Source: [Phialemoniopsis] sp. UDSM-2020 (Eukaryota; Ascomycota; Sordariomycetes; Thyridiales; Thyridiaceae). Taken from it: 64,000 nt of DNA. Shown here piece by piece: positions 1-10,911 of the stretch (its first letter is position 1; each line of letters starts with the position of its first letter). Below the pieces are notes generated by a model, which worked only from the letters and a program-made list of their open reading frames with translations, was not told the origin of the DNA and ran no database searches. Position numbers and translations under genes: made by a program. The stretch spans positions 1,116,001 through 1,180,000 of the forward strand of contig JAEILZ010000002.1 of assembly GCA_018873225.1 (NCBI GenBank), given 5' to 3'.

Positions 1-348
1 TCGATCTGATAGGCTTTGGCTGTTGATATCTGAAGTAGCTCGTTTAGGTCCATGCCGGCTGCATCAACAGCACGTCAGTCTCAAACGAAACGCAAATCCC
101 GAATGGTGGAAAATTCCAATTTGCATCGCTTGGCCGGCCGGAAACGTACCGCAAAAGGGACCGTCTGGGCCACCTGTGATGACGACCGCACGGACGGCGT
201 CAAGCTGGTCGAGATGAGCCAGCACCGCGACCAGCTCGTTGATGGTGCTCTGCGCAAAGGCATTCCTCTTCGCGGGCCGGTTGAATTGGATCAAGGCGGT
301 GCCCTTGTCTGCCTCGACGGACAGCTTGAGGTCTTGCAGATTGTCCAT
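1..348 (-). CDS. Enoyl-CoA hydratase/isomerase family protein, 5' part (runs off left edge)
   Basis: Crotonase-fold enzyme that would hydrate or isomerise enoyl-CoA thioesters in fatty-acid or amino-acid catabolism. The start is the ATG at 348 (MDNLQDLKLS). Exon 1 is 348-150 and exon 2 is 58-1 (open at the window edge), with a 91-nt intron 149-59 (GTACGT...TGCAG). Splicing creates the family's oxyanion-hole motif F-C-A-G-M-D-L, which no unspliced frame contains, so the intron is well supported. The N-terminal FNRPAKRNAF segment is the usual crotonase substrate-binding strand. Upstream in-frame residues exist, but only this ATG sits right before the domain. The catalytic second half is outside the window, so hydratase versus isomerase cannot be decided. 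Confidence 0.85.
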
Positions 349-1393
349 TGAAACTTGCACGAGTCGAGATGGTTGGTGTTGTTGGGTTGCGTCGGGTATC
401 TTGGCGGCCCTCGAGACGCGAGATGCGTTGCAAAGAGGAGAGGTGTCCTGAGGTCCTTTCTTATGGAAGCAAACCACTCCCTTTGGATACGAGATGGTGC
501 ATCCTACAAATGGTACCGAGGCATCTTGTGATCCGATCAGGCCAGATCAGAAACAAGGCCTTGCAGGGGTGGTGGGCGGGTGCAGCTGAATGATGGAGGT
601 TTAGATGAACTATTGCATGTTTGACGTTTGATGCACCGGCTGCTTCACGGCGCCGTTTCTAACGACTTTCCCCATCCGGCGGCGCGCCCCGTGGAATGGT
701 CTACCAATAACCTGCGATGGTGGTGATGCTTTTGGTAAACGCCAAGTGGGGAAACATGACTTAATAAGTCATTAGACATAGCTGTTCAAGTGCAGATTTG
801 ACTCCACTGTTCCAAGATTCCGATGCGATTGAAAACGCCCTTCTCCACTCCGAACGAAACGGTAGCAAGCTGGGCTAGCTATGCAAGCTATGTAAATCTG
901 TGTTTCTTCATCACCTCCTGGTCGTTCTGGGTTAGATCATGGCTTCCTTCCCTCCCTCCGTTCCCCTTTCGGGCTGCCATGCCCTCCTGAGGAAGCGATC
1001 TTTTGACGAATCGGGACGACCACCGTGTAAGACCATGGCTTGCCCCCTCCGCCTTGGCCAAGTGGGTCTCGATATATCCAGTGCCCTGGTTAACCAGGGA
1101 GTCTTGCAAGAAAAAAACGCCCGTCACAAAACAACAAGTGGTACGACACGCTCGGCCAATATACAGAAACCTTGGAATGTGCTCAGCTTGGACCCTGGAG
1201 ACGGCAGGACGATGAGGAGAAAGGGATTCAAGCCACCAAACAACACCGCTGCGCTGTAACAATGTCCCTCGACACGCGTGAGAGCGCGGGACGGCTGGGC
1301 CTACTTAAGCCCTTGTCGAGTCCGGCTCCCGTTGCCCGTTGCTATGTCGAGTAATGATCAAGTGAACCACGGCACACAAGAGCGGCGCCCATC
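349..1393. other. Intergenic region between divergent genes
   Basis: Shared upstream region of the enoyl-CoA hydratase (minus strand) and the adenylation/ferric-reductase gene (plus strand). Open frames here lack recognisable motifs and splice logic. I see no repeat, RNA gene or perfect ATCWGATAA iron-regulator site. Confidence 0.5.
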
Positions 1394-4300
1394 ATGTCTT
1401 CCCCTGCAGGCTTCCATTCTCTCGAGTCACTCTCCCTGGCGGATCGAGTGCTCTTCAATGCCTTCAGCAGGGGCCCTGCCTGCCACATCCCTTACAATGT
1501 CGTCCACCACGCCTTCGAGGCTACTGCACAGGCACACCCCAACCTCACTGCCGTCCGCGACAGCGATGGCACTACTATCACCTACATAGAGCTCGACCGC
1601 CGGGCCAACATGCTGGCCAACGAGCTCAAGGACACCTACGGCCTTAAAGTCGGCGACCGCGTGGTGCTTGTTTACCAGCGGTGCATCGAGATGGTCGTCT
1701 TCATTCTCGCCGTTCTCAAGGCCGGCGGACAATACGTCCCGCTCGACGGCGGCGTCGTCACCGACGAGACGCTGGGCTTCGACATTGTCGACTCCAGCGC
1801 CCCGGTCGTCATCTGCCTCCCCAGGTTCCGGGAAAAGGTGCTGCGGAGCATCATCATCCCTGCCGACGATCACCGCCGCCAAGGGAGTGGTTCGCGGGCT
1901 GGAATCAACGTGCTGGACCTGGACGGCAACGCGCAGCTGTGGAAATGTGGCAATCCCAGCAACCCCTTGGTGCAGGTGGGTCCCGACGACGGGGCCTATG
2001 TCATCTACACCTCTGGGACGACGGGGCGACCCAAGGGCGTGGATGTGCGCCATGGCGGCGTCACCAACACGCTGCTAGCTGAGCCTTCTCGCTTGGGGAT
2101 CGGCCCCGGCAGGAATGTGGCGCAACAGCTAAATGTTGCGTTCGACATGTGTAAGTTTATTTGACTCCTTGGGAACAAAGGGAAAAAAAGCAATGTTTCA
2201 GCTCACTCACTCGAGAGGGCGCCGCCCCAAAACGCTAAATGAGATTAATTAATAACAAATGATTACAGGCGCCTGGGAAATATTGGGCACCGTCATGAAC
2301 GGCGGCACCCTGCACATCCGGGGCAGCGGCCTGGCGCCCTGGACCGAGTGCCTGCGGCGCGTCGACACGGTCATCGCGACGCCCTCGGTCGTGCTCAAGT
2401 ACATGCCCGACCCGCACGACTTCCCCAACGTCGACACCGTCGCCGTGGGAGGGGAGCCGTGCCCGCTGGCGCTGGCCGAGGCGTGGTCGTCGCGGGTACC
2501 GCAGCACGTCAGGTTCTGGAATGTGTGCGGCCCCACGGAGATCAGCGTCCTCAACACGGCCCACCTGCATCGGCCCGGGGACGCACTGTCGATCGGCAGG
2601 CCCAATCCCAATACCAATGTTTACATTCTCGACGACGACGAGAGACCCGCCAGGATCGGCGAGCCGGGCACGATGTGGGCCGGGGGCGCCGGCGTCTCTC
2701 GGGGCTACCTCAACCTGCCCGAGTTGACGGCCCAGCGGTACAAGCCCGACAAGTTCACCTGTGATGGGTAAGTACCTCATGCTGTGGCTGTGATAGTTCA
2801 TGCCAGCTGAGACATGAGATGACGCTAATACTATTACAGGCGTATGATGTTCAACACTGGTGACCTTGCCCAGTGGACCGAGGATGGATGCCTACTGCCA
2901 CTTGGTCGCAAGGACGACCAGGTCAAGATCCAGGGTTTCCGAGTCGAGCTTGACGGCGTCTCCCGTTCAATCGAGACGGCCCCTTCAGTCATCAAGGGAT
3001 GCGCACTAAAGATTGATGACCGTCTCTGGGGCTTCTACTCTGCTCCTGAACGACTCGATGAGGCCATCTTGAAGGAGGCTGTCGGTAAAAGCCAGCCTTT
3101 CTATGCCGTCCCGACGCAATGGGTACATCTCCTCGCCCTGGAGCTGACACCTAACGGTAAGGTGGACAAGAGAGCTCTATACCAGATCGCCGGTACCAAG
3201 GTGCCGGACGTCCCAGCTCCCAAACAAACTGCCCAGCCCGCATGGCGGCGCCACGCATTGCGGCCCTCGACTGGGTCCAGCAGCTCGAGCAGCTCAAGCG
3301 TTGCAACTCTCGTCGGATCAGATCCTTCAGGCTCAACGAAAGATCTGGAGAAGGGCTTATCCAAAGACTTCTTCGAAGACGACACCGATGTCGAAGACGA
3401 GGTCGAACTACCAGCCAAGAAGGGCTCCCACGGCTGGCGGTCACTGCGTTTTCGCGCTCTTTCGGCTTATCGCAGACTGTTCGGCGTAATTTTCTTTGTA
3501 AATCTAGCCATCTTGGCTGCCCTATTATATGAGAGCCGGGACAACAACTTCTCGCCTCCGGCATCTCACCTAGCTGTCGCCGTGGCTGCCAACCTACTTG
3601 TGGCCGTTCTCGTCCGACAGGACTACATCGTCAACCTCATCTTCCTCTGCACCACCAGACTTCCAACGTCACTGCCGTTGGGTATCCGCAAGCACGCCGC
3701 GCGAGTCTACCATAACGGTGGCGTTCACTCGGGCTGCGGCGTATCCGCGACGGCCTGGTGGGCCATGTACACCGTCACCTCGATCCGCGACTTCATCGCC
3801 GAGCCAAACCCCCAGAAGCCCATCAACGCGGTGGTCCTCGCGCTGACATGCACCATCATGGCCCTCCTGCTCTTCATCCTCGGCATGGCTCACCCAGCGG
3901 TCCGCGCCCGCATGCACGACCAGTTCGAGTGGTCCCACCGCTTCGTAGGCTGGTTCGCCGTGGCGCTCGTCTGGGCGCACGTTGTGACATCCACAGCGGC
4001 CAGTACCACGACCACGGGACAACCCCTAGGCCCAACACTAGCCCGCAACCCGATGTTCTGGCTTCTCGCGCTGATCACCCTCAGCATCGCACTCCCCTGG
4101 ATGCGCCTACGCCGCGTAAAGTGCGTCCCGGAGCCGTTGTCCAAGCACGCCGTGCGCCTACACTTCGACTTCGACACCCCGCCACCCTGCACCTCGCGCG
4201 GCGTGCGCATCACCGACAGGCCGATGGTGGAGTGGCACGCTTTTGCCGCGATCCCTGAGCCCGACGGAAAGAAGGGTTTCTCAATCATTGTGAGCAGGGC

Positions 4301-4739
4301 GGGCGACTGGACATCGCGCATCATCGAGAACCCGCCGACCTCGGTATGGACGCGCGGAACGCCTGCTTCGGGAGTCCTGGCCATCGCGCCGCTGTTTAAG
4401 AAAGTCGTGCTCGTCGCCACGGGGTCGGGTATTGGACCGTGCATGCCTGTCCTGATGGAGCGGCGGGTGCCGTGCCGTGTGGTCTGGTCGACCAAGAATC
4501 CGCTCAAGACCTATGGGCAGGGCGTTCTCGACACTATTCATGCTTGTGACCCCGAGGCTGTGGTCTGGGACACGGATGAGAAAGGAAGACCGGACATTGT
4601 TAAGCTGGCGTATCAAGTGTATAAAGAGAGCGGCGCAGAGTGCGTCTGCATCATTTCCAACAGAAAGGTCACTGCCAAGGTCGTGTACCAGCTCGAAAGC
4701 CGCGGTATACCTGCTTATGGTCCTATATTAGACTCTTAG
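1394..4739 (+). CDS. NRPS-like adenylation domain fused to a ferric-reductase-like membrane oxidoreductase
   Basis: Exons 1394-2150, 2269-2767 and 2840-4739 give 1051 residues; both introns restore core adenylation motifs (FDMCAWEI and RMMFNTGDLAQW). Residues ~35-535 are an AMP-binding domain with the P-loop YTSGTTGRPKGV (~204-216) and the A10 motif NGKVDKRAL (~524-532). A Ser-rich acidic linker follows, then several membrane segments from ~630 with histidines suited to haem ligation (VHSG, WSHRFVGW, WAHVV), and a C-terminal FAD/NAD-binding-like part with ATGSGIGP. No thiolation motif (LGGxS) lies between the two halves. Family knowledge: fungal proteins of this A-domain plus ferric-reductase layout exist and are often labelled MxcG-like. 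The substrate is unknown. It is convergent with a siderophore transporter, which hints at a role in iron or metal handling (inference). Confidence 0.9.
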
Positions 4740-4928
4740 ATTTATCTTTTTTTTTTCTCTAGAACATTTCTTATGTGGATAGTATATAAACTTTTCTTCC
4801 TCATTATCTAGTCTTTTGACACTGCACTCATCCCCTCCCCTAGCAGTTCATTGACTCACACAGTAGTGCACTTTGGCGGTCATCCACTTATCTTCCTGTG
4901 ATGAAGAAAGATTCTTCACCGACTTAAT

Positions 4929-6863
4929 TTACAGAACATCCTTGCGGTACAAGTCGAGCCACCGGCGATAGAACGGCTTCGGCGCGGTGTTGGTGTTGAC
5001 AACCTCTTCGGCCTCAGCCCTTCTCTGCGGCACATCGACCGCCTCACCATCTAGACCCGTGTTGGTGACAGCGTTCTGCTGCTTGCCCAGGTAAAAGTCA
5101 GGCATGAAGAATGTAGCAATCAATGGCACAGCAGCCATGCACAGCGCCGTGACGGCGATGTGCCCGTTGACGTACGAGTACGCGCGGATGGCGCCCTGGC
5201 GCGCGGGCGACTCGAACGCGTAGCTCGTGCGCAGCTTCTTGATGCTGGCGTACAGCTTCTTAATCGTAGAGTCGTCGACTCCGGGCATCTCGAGCCGCAT
5301 GCGGTCGAGCATCTCGCTCGTCCAGATGGCCGACGAGACGGCGCTGCCGACGGACGAGCCGAGCGTCGACCACAGCGTCAGCAGCGAGATGATGGAGGCC
5401 ATGTCCTCGTGCGGCACCGAGGCCTGGCTGCCGACGCGCGCGCCGACGACGTTGAAGGAGCTCAGGCAGAACGCCAGCTGGACGATGACGAGGCGCGCCG
5501 TGTCCTGCACCATGTTGCCGTTGGGCTCGACGAGCAGGCCGTACGCGACCATCTTGGCGCAGGCGCCGAACAGCATCATCGACTTGTACCTGTGGGTGGC
5601 GCGCTGGAGCAGGCCGACGATGGGGCCCATGATGCTCAGGCCCATGGTCGTGATGCCGAGGAAGATGATCCACTGGTAGTTTGTCCAGTCCTTGATGATC
5701 CAGATGTACGACGAGAAGTAGGTATTCCGCGTCGCCGACGACATCTGGTTGAAGGTGTAGATGGTGACCGAGGCGAGGAACGTGCGGTTCATGATGATGC
5801 GCTTCGTCATGAGGGGCCTCGGGGAGATGTACATCTCGAACAGGACGTACGCGATGAGCAGCACGAAGCCCATCACCAGCATGGCGATGATACGTCCGTT
5901 CGACCAGCCACCTGGCATAGTCTCCCTGATGCTGAAGGGGAGGAGAATGAGCGAGAAAGACACGCCAAGGATGATCAGGCCGAAGATGTCGATATCAATC
6001 AGGCCTTCCTTCATGAGCTTCAGCCAGTAGCCAAATCCCTTGGAGTTGGAGGTTTCCTCCTCGCCAACTCTGACGCGCTTCGAAGCGGCCATAGTAACCA
6101 TACCAAATTTCTCTCCTTTACGTTGGATGTAGTACAGAGTGCAGATGGCGGGTAGAAGCAGGAGAGGAACCATGATAGCAAACATTCCCAAGCCCCATCG
6201 CCAGTTGTCGATGAAAGCATCGCCAATGAAGCCGTTGATCGGGACAGTGACGATAAAGGGGATCGAGAGGGCAGCTCCGAAGAACCCACGCCACTCGAGG
6301 GGCGTCAGATCACCGACGATAATATCGCTCAGCAAATCCAGCCCTGACTTTCCGACAGAGGTGAAGCACATGCCCACCGTATAGCCTGCAAAGCTGCTTG
6401 AACTGGCTGCAACAACGAAGCCGACGACGTAGAAGACGAGAATGATAACGTAGGTCGTGGGACGCGAGGTGATATCAGACAGCTTGCCGATAAAGGGCTT
6501 GCTGATGGCGCGGATGATCTGGCTGGCAGTGGCAATAGTCGCCAGCTGGCTGTGCTGGCCAAAGGTGGAACTGGCCATGGTGTTGAAGACGCTCGAGGTC
6601 AGACCCATATCGAAGGCATAAGCGAACATGGTGAGACCAACCGAGATGCCCACCAGCCAGAGGAGGACTTTGCCAGACCTGCCCGACTGGTACAGGACCT
6701 TGTTGAAGGCTTCGGCCCTGCTCACACCGATGACAGTGCTGCCCTCACCTTCTTCGGCCAGAGCTGGCTTCAGAAGCGAAGGGTCAGCGTTGGACTGATC
6801 ATTGTTGATCTCGATGTTAGCCTGAGGCTTACCAGCCCCAGTGGTTTGAGCCGGTGTCGACAT
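4929..6863 (-). CDS. MFS siderophore-iron transporter (SIT/ARN family)
   Basis: Intronless, 644 residues. A ~60-residue cytosolic N-terminus is followed by about 14 hydrophobic segments, beginning GKVLLWLVGISVGLTMFAYA. The MFS loop after TM2-3 reads KPFIGKLSDITSRP, and LGQ-less loops typical of the siderophore-iron transporter branch follow (FGQHSQLATIATASQIIRA, GDLTPLEWRGFFGAALSIPF). Expected role: uptake of ferric siderophores at the plasma membrane or vesicles by proton symport. Its stop lies 189 bp from the stop of the convergent adenylation/ferric-reductase gene. Upstream, at 7285-7306, is a palindromic pair of sites matching the iron-responsive GATA-factor consensus, consistent with repression in iron-replete cells. 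The specific siderophore cannot be told. Confidence 0.92.
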   Translation of the reverse strand: MSTPAQTTGAGKPQANIEINNDQSNADPSLLKPALAEEGEGSTVIGVSRAEAFNKVLYQSGRSGKVLLWLVGISVGLTMFAYAFDMGLTSSVFNTMASSTFGQHSQLATIATASQIIRAISKPFIGKLSDITSRPTTYVIILVFYVVGFVVAASSSSFAGYTVGMCFTSVGKSGLDLLSDIIVGDLTPLEWRGFFGAALSIPFIVTVPINGFIGDAFIDNWRWGLGMFAIMVPLLLLPAICTLYYIQRKGEKFGMVTMAASKRVRVGEEETSNSKGFGYWLKLMKEGLIDIDIFGLIILGVSFSLILLPFSIRETMPGGWSNGRIIAMLVMGFVLLIAYVLFEMYISPRPLMTKRIIMNRTFLASVTIYTFNQMSSATRNTYFSSYIWIIKDWTNYQWIIFLGITTMGLSIMGPIVGLLQRATHRYKSMMLFGACAKMVAYGLLVEPNGNMVQDTARLVIVQLAFCLSSFNVVGARVGSQASVPHEDMASIISLLTLWSTLGSSVGSAVSSAIWTSEMLDRMRLEMPGVDDSTIKKLYASIKKLRTSYAFESPARQGAIRAYSYVNGHIAVTALCMAAVPLIATFFMPDFYLGKQQNAVTNTGLDGEAVDVPQRRAEAEEVVNTNTAPKPFYRRWLDLYRKDVL

Positions 6864-8682
6864 TGTTTCTTCCGAAGACTTGCTTCACAACGTGTCTAGA
6901 CAAATATAAGTTCGAAGATGGAAGACTGAAAGAGAGGGCAACCGAGTGAATCGGCGTTGGCTGCATGCCTTTACATATCTTCACATCTCGGCCGAACACG
7001 CGTCGCTCGCATGACCCTTATTTTGAAAATTTTCCATTTTGTCTCTTCTCGAACTTGCGAGTCGTACGGATCCGGCCTAAGTCGTGTCAACTTATGAAGC
7101 CAAGCTGCTATTTGTTGCGCTACTACCTTACTGTGCCTAATTTGCCCTCGGTTCGTGCTTACGCCCCACTACGGGCCAAGGCGCCAGGCCCTGTAGAACC
7201 GTCCACGATCGTGAACCATCTTGCAGCGAGTCAGCAAAGGGCCGGATCAGATTACCATTACGGCTACTTATCCGTATCTTGATCATCTGATAATGCATTA
7301 TCAGATCTTTTCTCAGCCAGCCGGACCTTTTTGACTTCTCTCCCGAGTCAAGTCTGAGTAGTGGCCCCTTGGACACATGATAGTGCGGCACTTCGGAAGC
7401 CTCTCACTCTGTGTGCAGGACAAATCAGACCCAGCTACTGAATGCTTCCTGAAAATCTGTTTGCGACTACTGAATTTCTTTCGATGAGATATATTGCTCC
7501 GCTTATGGGGGTCCAAGGGAGAGCGCCGATGCACCCCTGCTGAGTGGTACGGTGCCAAGAGCCCAAGTCAAGCCAGGCCGAAGCCAGGCCGTTTAGATTT
7601 TCTTAGCGGCTGAAATCCATTGCAAACGCGCTTTGTTTACCCCTAATTTTCCCGCTGTCAATGCCGCGGCCGGCCTTTGACTGTGGAAACCTGCCGTCGG
7701 GAAATGCCCGATGCGATACTTTGGTCTCAAGGCACCTCTACCTGGGAGGAGGATAGAGACGCTTGGGAAAAGCCCACACTAGGGCCCATTCCTGGCAAAG
7801 TGTCCGGCAAGCGATAACGACCCTAGTTAATGCCGCGGTTGCAAGCGACATGGTGAAAAGCTTCCCCCCTCGTAGATGGTATACGAGCATGCCATTCGAA
7901 TCAACAACACCGGTTCAGGAACGAGCGACAGCACGTAATCTGAGTTCAACCTCGAGGCCCAGTAATGCAGAAAATGGAGCAGAGCACCGGCGTCAGCGGC
8001 GAATTGGGTGTCAATCTTGACGGAAAGACGCGAAATCCAAGGCCAAGAAGGAACTTAGGAAAGACGTGAATGAGTTCAAGTCTTCGGGATTAGCAGCCAA
8101 AGCAGCAATTCTTTCCGGTTAGCACAGATGATGTCGGAGAAAAGGAATTTGGCACGATCTGGCCGGGGCACGAGTGTTAAAAAATTCACATGCTTGAGAC
8201 CATCCTATTGTGTACTGGCATGGTTATGTGTCCAAGGTGACGACATGGCCAAAAGTGGTGAATTCTTCTTCGTCGAGATCTTGAACATTGCGTTGTAACA
8301 AACTCTGATTCATTCACTGAATACTCAATCTTATGCAGTTGCCAGTCGAGCTGTACACGTCTGCCCGTCTGCATCTCTCACCATAACCCTCATTCCCCGT
8401 GACATTCATGATTTCTTCACTTGACACATTCTAGATGGAGATGGCATGGATCATCACCAGAAAACAGTAAGATGATAACATATTTGTACTTTGCTTCATA
8501 TGAGACTCATTAGCCAGACTTATGGGCCCGCTGAGACAGAAGTAGGCCTTGGATAGAACACAGGGGTTGTTTATGGGGTTCTTTTCAGATGATGCAGACA
8601 ATGATAAGAAGCTATCATATGATCTATACTTAACAGCGCCCTGAATATTAAGTGTACCATTATTACATCGATCTGGTAACGA
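6864..8682. other. Intergenic region, no gene supported
   Basis: About 1.8 kb upstream of the siderophore transporter and downstream of the methyltransferase. Open frames here are short and without motifs. Its one clear content is the GATA palindrome at 7285-7306 and a near-match, ATCAGATTA, at 7246-7254. Confidence 0.5.
7285..7306. promoter_or_regulatory. Perfect 22-bp palindrome of two ATCTGATAA sites (SreA/Fep1-type GATA operator)
   Basis: Two ATCTGATAA half-sites face each other across a TGCA centre, forming a perfect 22-bp palindrome 422 bp upstream of the siderophore transporter start. ATCWGATAA is the extended consensus described for fungal iron-sensing GATA repressors (SreA of Aspergillus, Fep1 of fission yeast). 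Two exact copies in palindromic arrangement are unlikely by chance. Binding is inferred, not shown. Confidence 0.75.
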
Positions 8683-9853
8683 CTAGGCCTTCCGGCGTCC
8701 AATGACGATAACAGGTCTGATAGTTCCAGATTGAAGGAACCAGTTGAAAACATGTTTAGCCACAGCATATTTACCAAGTGAGATGCCAAAGGCACTCAAT
8801 CTTTCAGCCTGACTACTTAGATAGTCAACCAACCCGGGAAGAACATCCATGGTGACATCGCGCATCAAGACTAGGTCCTCCGAATACCCGGCCTTAACTA
8901 ATTGCTTCTTGTAGTCAGCTTTCGTCAGGAAAGCATGGAAAGGACAGTGCATCATGGAACCAATTGCTTTGGCTACCAAAATTTGCCATATTGATGCCGT
9001 ATCATTCAAAGTCAGATCGTATAACATAACTGACGCTCCAAACTCCGTTGCTGCAAACTTGAAGATTGGTTCTCGTGAGGGAGCGAAGTGGTAGAAGCTG
9101 TCGAGACCAAGAACCCATTTTACAGAACTATCGTTCGTTGCCAGACTGTCAACAGCTTGAACAGTCTGCCGTCTCCACGATGTGGGTATTGCCGCATCCT
9201 CCTCAAAGATTTTGAAAGAAGCATCAATCTCATCTGCTGTCTTGTGGAGGGATTTCAGTCTGCGATGCAACATTGATGAAGCAAGTCTAGCTTGTCTCCG
9301 CTCTGAGGTAAGCCCGACGTATTTGATCTTTGTGTCCGTGTGATTGAAGATCTGAGCAAGAGCTACACATTGATCACCGCAGCCTATCCCGAGGTCAAGA
9401 ATTGCAAGCTCGGGTGAAAGGTGACATGGCGTGTCGAGCTTCTCAGGGATGAGGTCCGCGGTGCGGAGAGTTTCTTCGAGTAGCCTACGGCAAGCCTCGT
9501 GAAAATTGTAGATTGCTCGCCCATCACGTGTTTTCCTTGGAAGAAGCTTAGTTAGTGTGTGTAATTGGGAATCGGAGAATATGTCTAATGTGAAAAAATG
9601 CTGCAGACGTGCACATAGCTGTGAAATCAATGCAAAAGTAGTAAACTCACCAGAACCCCATGTTCATCCACATCGCCTCGAAGGGCACCTGAATCCCCAA
9701 TTTCCAGTGATCCAAAGCGTAGGTATCGAATCGTATGATATAACCCATGAAAATAACAGCTGCTAGGGAAATAGTAAATATTATTCCTATGACGAATCCC
9801 AGGAGAGTGTCTGGTGAAACGTGCTGCAAACTCGACACAAGCTGCATCAACAT
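8683..9853 (-). CDS. Membrane-anchored SAM-dependent methyltransferase
   Basis: Exon 1 is 9853-9651 and exon 2 is 9535-8683 (351 residues). The 115-nt intron 9650-9536 has a GTGAGT donor and a CTAAC branch site ahead of CCAAG, and its removal yields MNMGFWKTRDGRAIYNFHEACRRLLEE. Residues ~15-40 form one membrane anchor. The class I methyltransferase motif I is LDLGIGCGDQC (~residue 117), followed by a post-I segment YVGLTSERRQARLA. The M-N-x-G-(Y/F)-W lead-in is common in fungal small-molecule methyltransferases with an N-terminal anchor. A neighbouring start inside the intron (TTG at 9630) is not an ATG and was rejected. Substrate unknown; neighbours suggest a secondary-metabolism locus. Confidence 0.85.
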
Positions 9854-10911
9854 AATGACTTGGGTAATTTGTTATAGACAGGTATAGGGGGAGTTGAAGT
9901 ATAGACTAGGCGCAGGCGATACCTGAGAAGATTCACTTGAAGAATATCGTAAAGGATCTTCCTCGAAGAAGTCGGTGGCAGAGCCCCTCTTAACATTGAG
10001 CCCTTCATGTTATCTTTTCGTGGCCTTATCCGTTATCCTACGCCTGATTTCTAAGGCACCTACACACCCCTGAAGTTAAGCCGCATTTCCGGCCTTCAGG
10101 CCGGCCCCGGGAGCCGGCCCCGGGCGTCCATCGGGTTCTTTTCATTGTATACTATTATATTAAACTATCTATGATAGACTGTGAGTAGAGGTTTGAAAAC
10201 TTGCGTGGTACCATATTCGATCATTTTGTCTCAGGCAAAGTCCGTGAGGTTCTATTCTTTCCCCTGTGGTGCATTTACCCGAGCTCTACTACATGAAACC
10301 TCGGGGCGTCGGCAAACCTCAGGGGCAGCCGCACTTACTAACGCATTTCTTGTGAGATCAGGACTTATTAGTGCTCCACATCTTGACACGTCGTGAGTCC
10401 AGGTACGTGATCCATGAATGGCCCCCCCGTATCCCTAAATAGCACCTTCCGGCTGCATGGTCCCCAGATACGCCTTTAGTCATTGTATCTTCACGTTCAG
10501 AATCTGTTCCAAAGCTGCGGGTAAGAGACCCAAGAAGGCCGCTCGCTACTATAGCACCACCTATATGCGATAATAATAGAAGTGATGCGCAATACAACAG
10601 CGCGGCGTGGAGCTTCATTAGGCGACAGTACACTACTCGAGCCGACTGCCATGATCGGTCCGACTGCCCCATGGCAATCTCTATCTCATGTTGCGACTAC
10701 TGGCTGAGAATGTAATGGGATCGTCTACATTGATGCCCAAACGCCAGTGCTATGATCGGTTTCTTAGGGCAGTACCGAAACGTTATCTCTCGAGCTTGTC
10801 GACCTGGCAGGCAGGCATCTGCTTGCCAGCGATATTTACATGCCATAAGCACAACGGACCTCAAGGAGGTTTGTTGGGTGGTCCACCACCTAATCTAAGC
10901 ACTACCTACGT
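9854..10911. other. Intergenic region with a short GC-rich direct repeat
   Basis: No convincing gene. A 104-codon minus-strand frame (10672-10358) starts with ATG and has one hydrophobic stretch, but no homology or splice support. At 10100-10124 the 12-mer GCCGGCCCCGGG occurs twice in tandem with one base between. Confidence 0.4.

Noticed and set aside
888..1262. 124-codon minus-strand frame upstream of the adenylation gene
   Set aside because: No motif, no splice signals, overlapped by equally long frames on the other strand; looks like chance.
5160..6155. 331-codon plus-strand frame opposite the siderophore transporter
   Set aside because: Shadow of a GC-rich gene; composition is Arg/Asp/His-rich nonsense and the opposite strand has full family motifs.
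9628..9630. TTG as start of the methyltransferase
   Set aside because: Lies inside the inferred intron; the ATG at 9853 plus splicing gives the complete MNxGFW lead-in and a membrane anchor.
10100..10124. GC-rich doubled 12-mer as a regulatory or recombination site
   Set aside because: Only two copies, low complexity, no further support.
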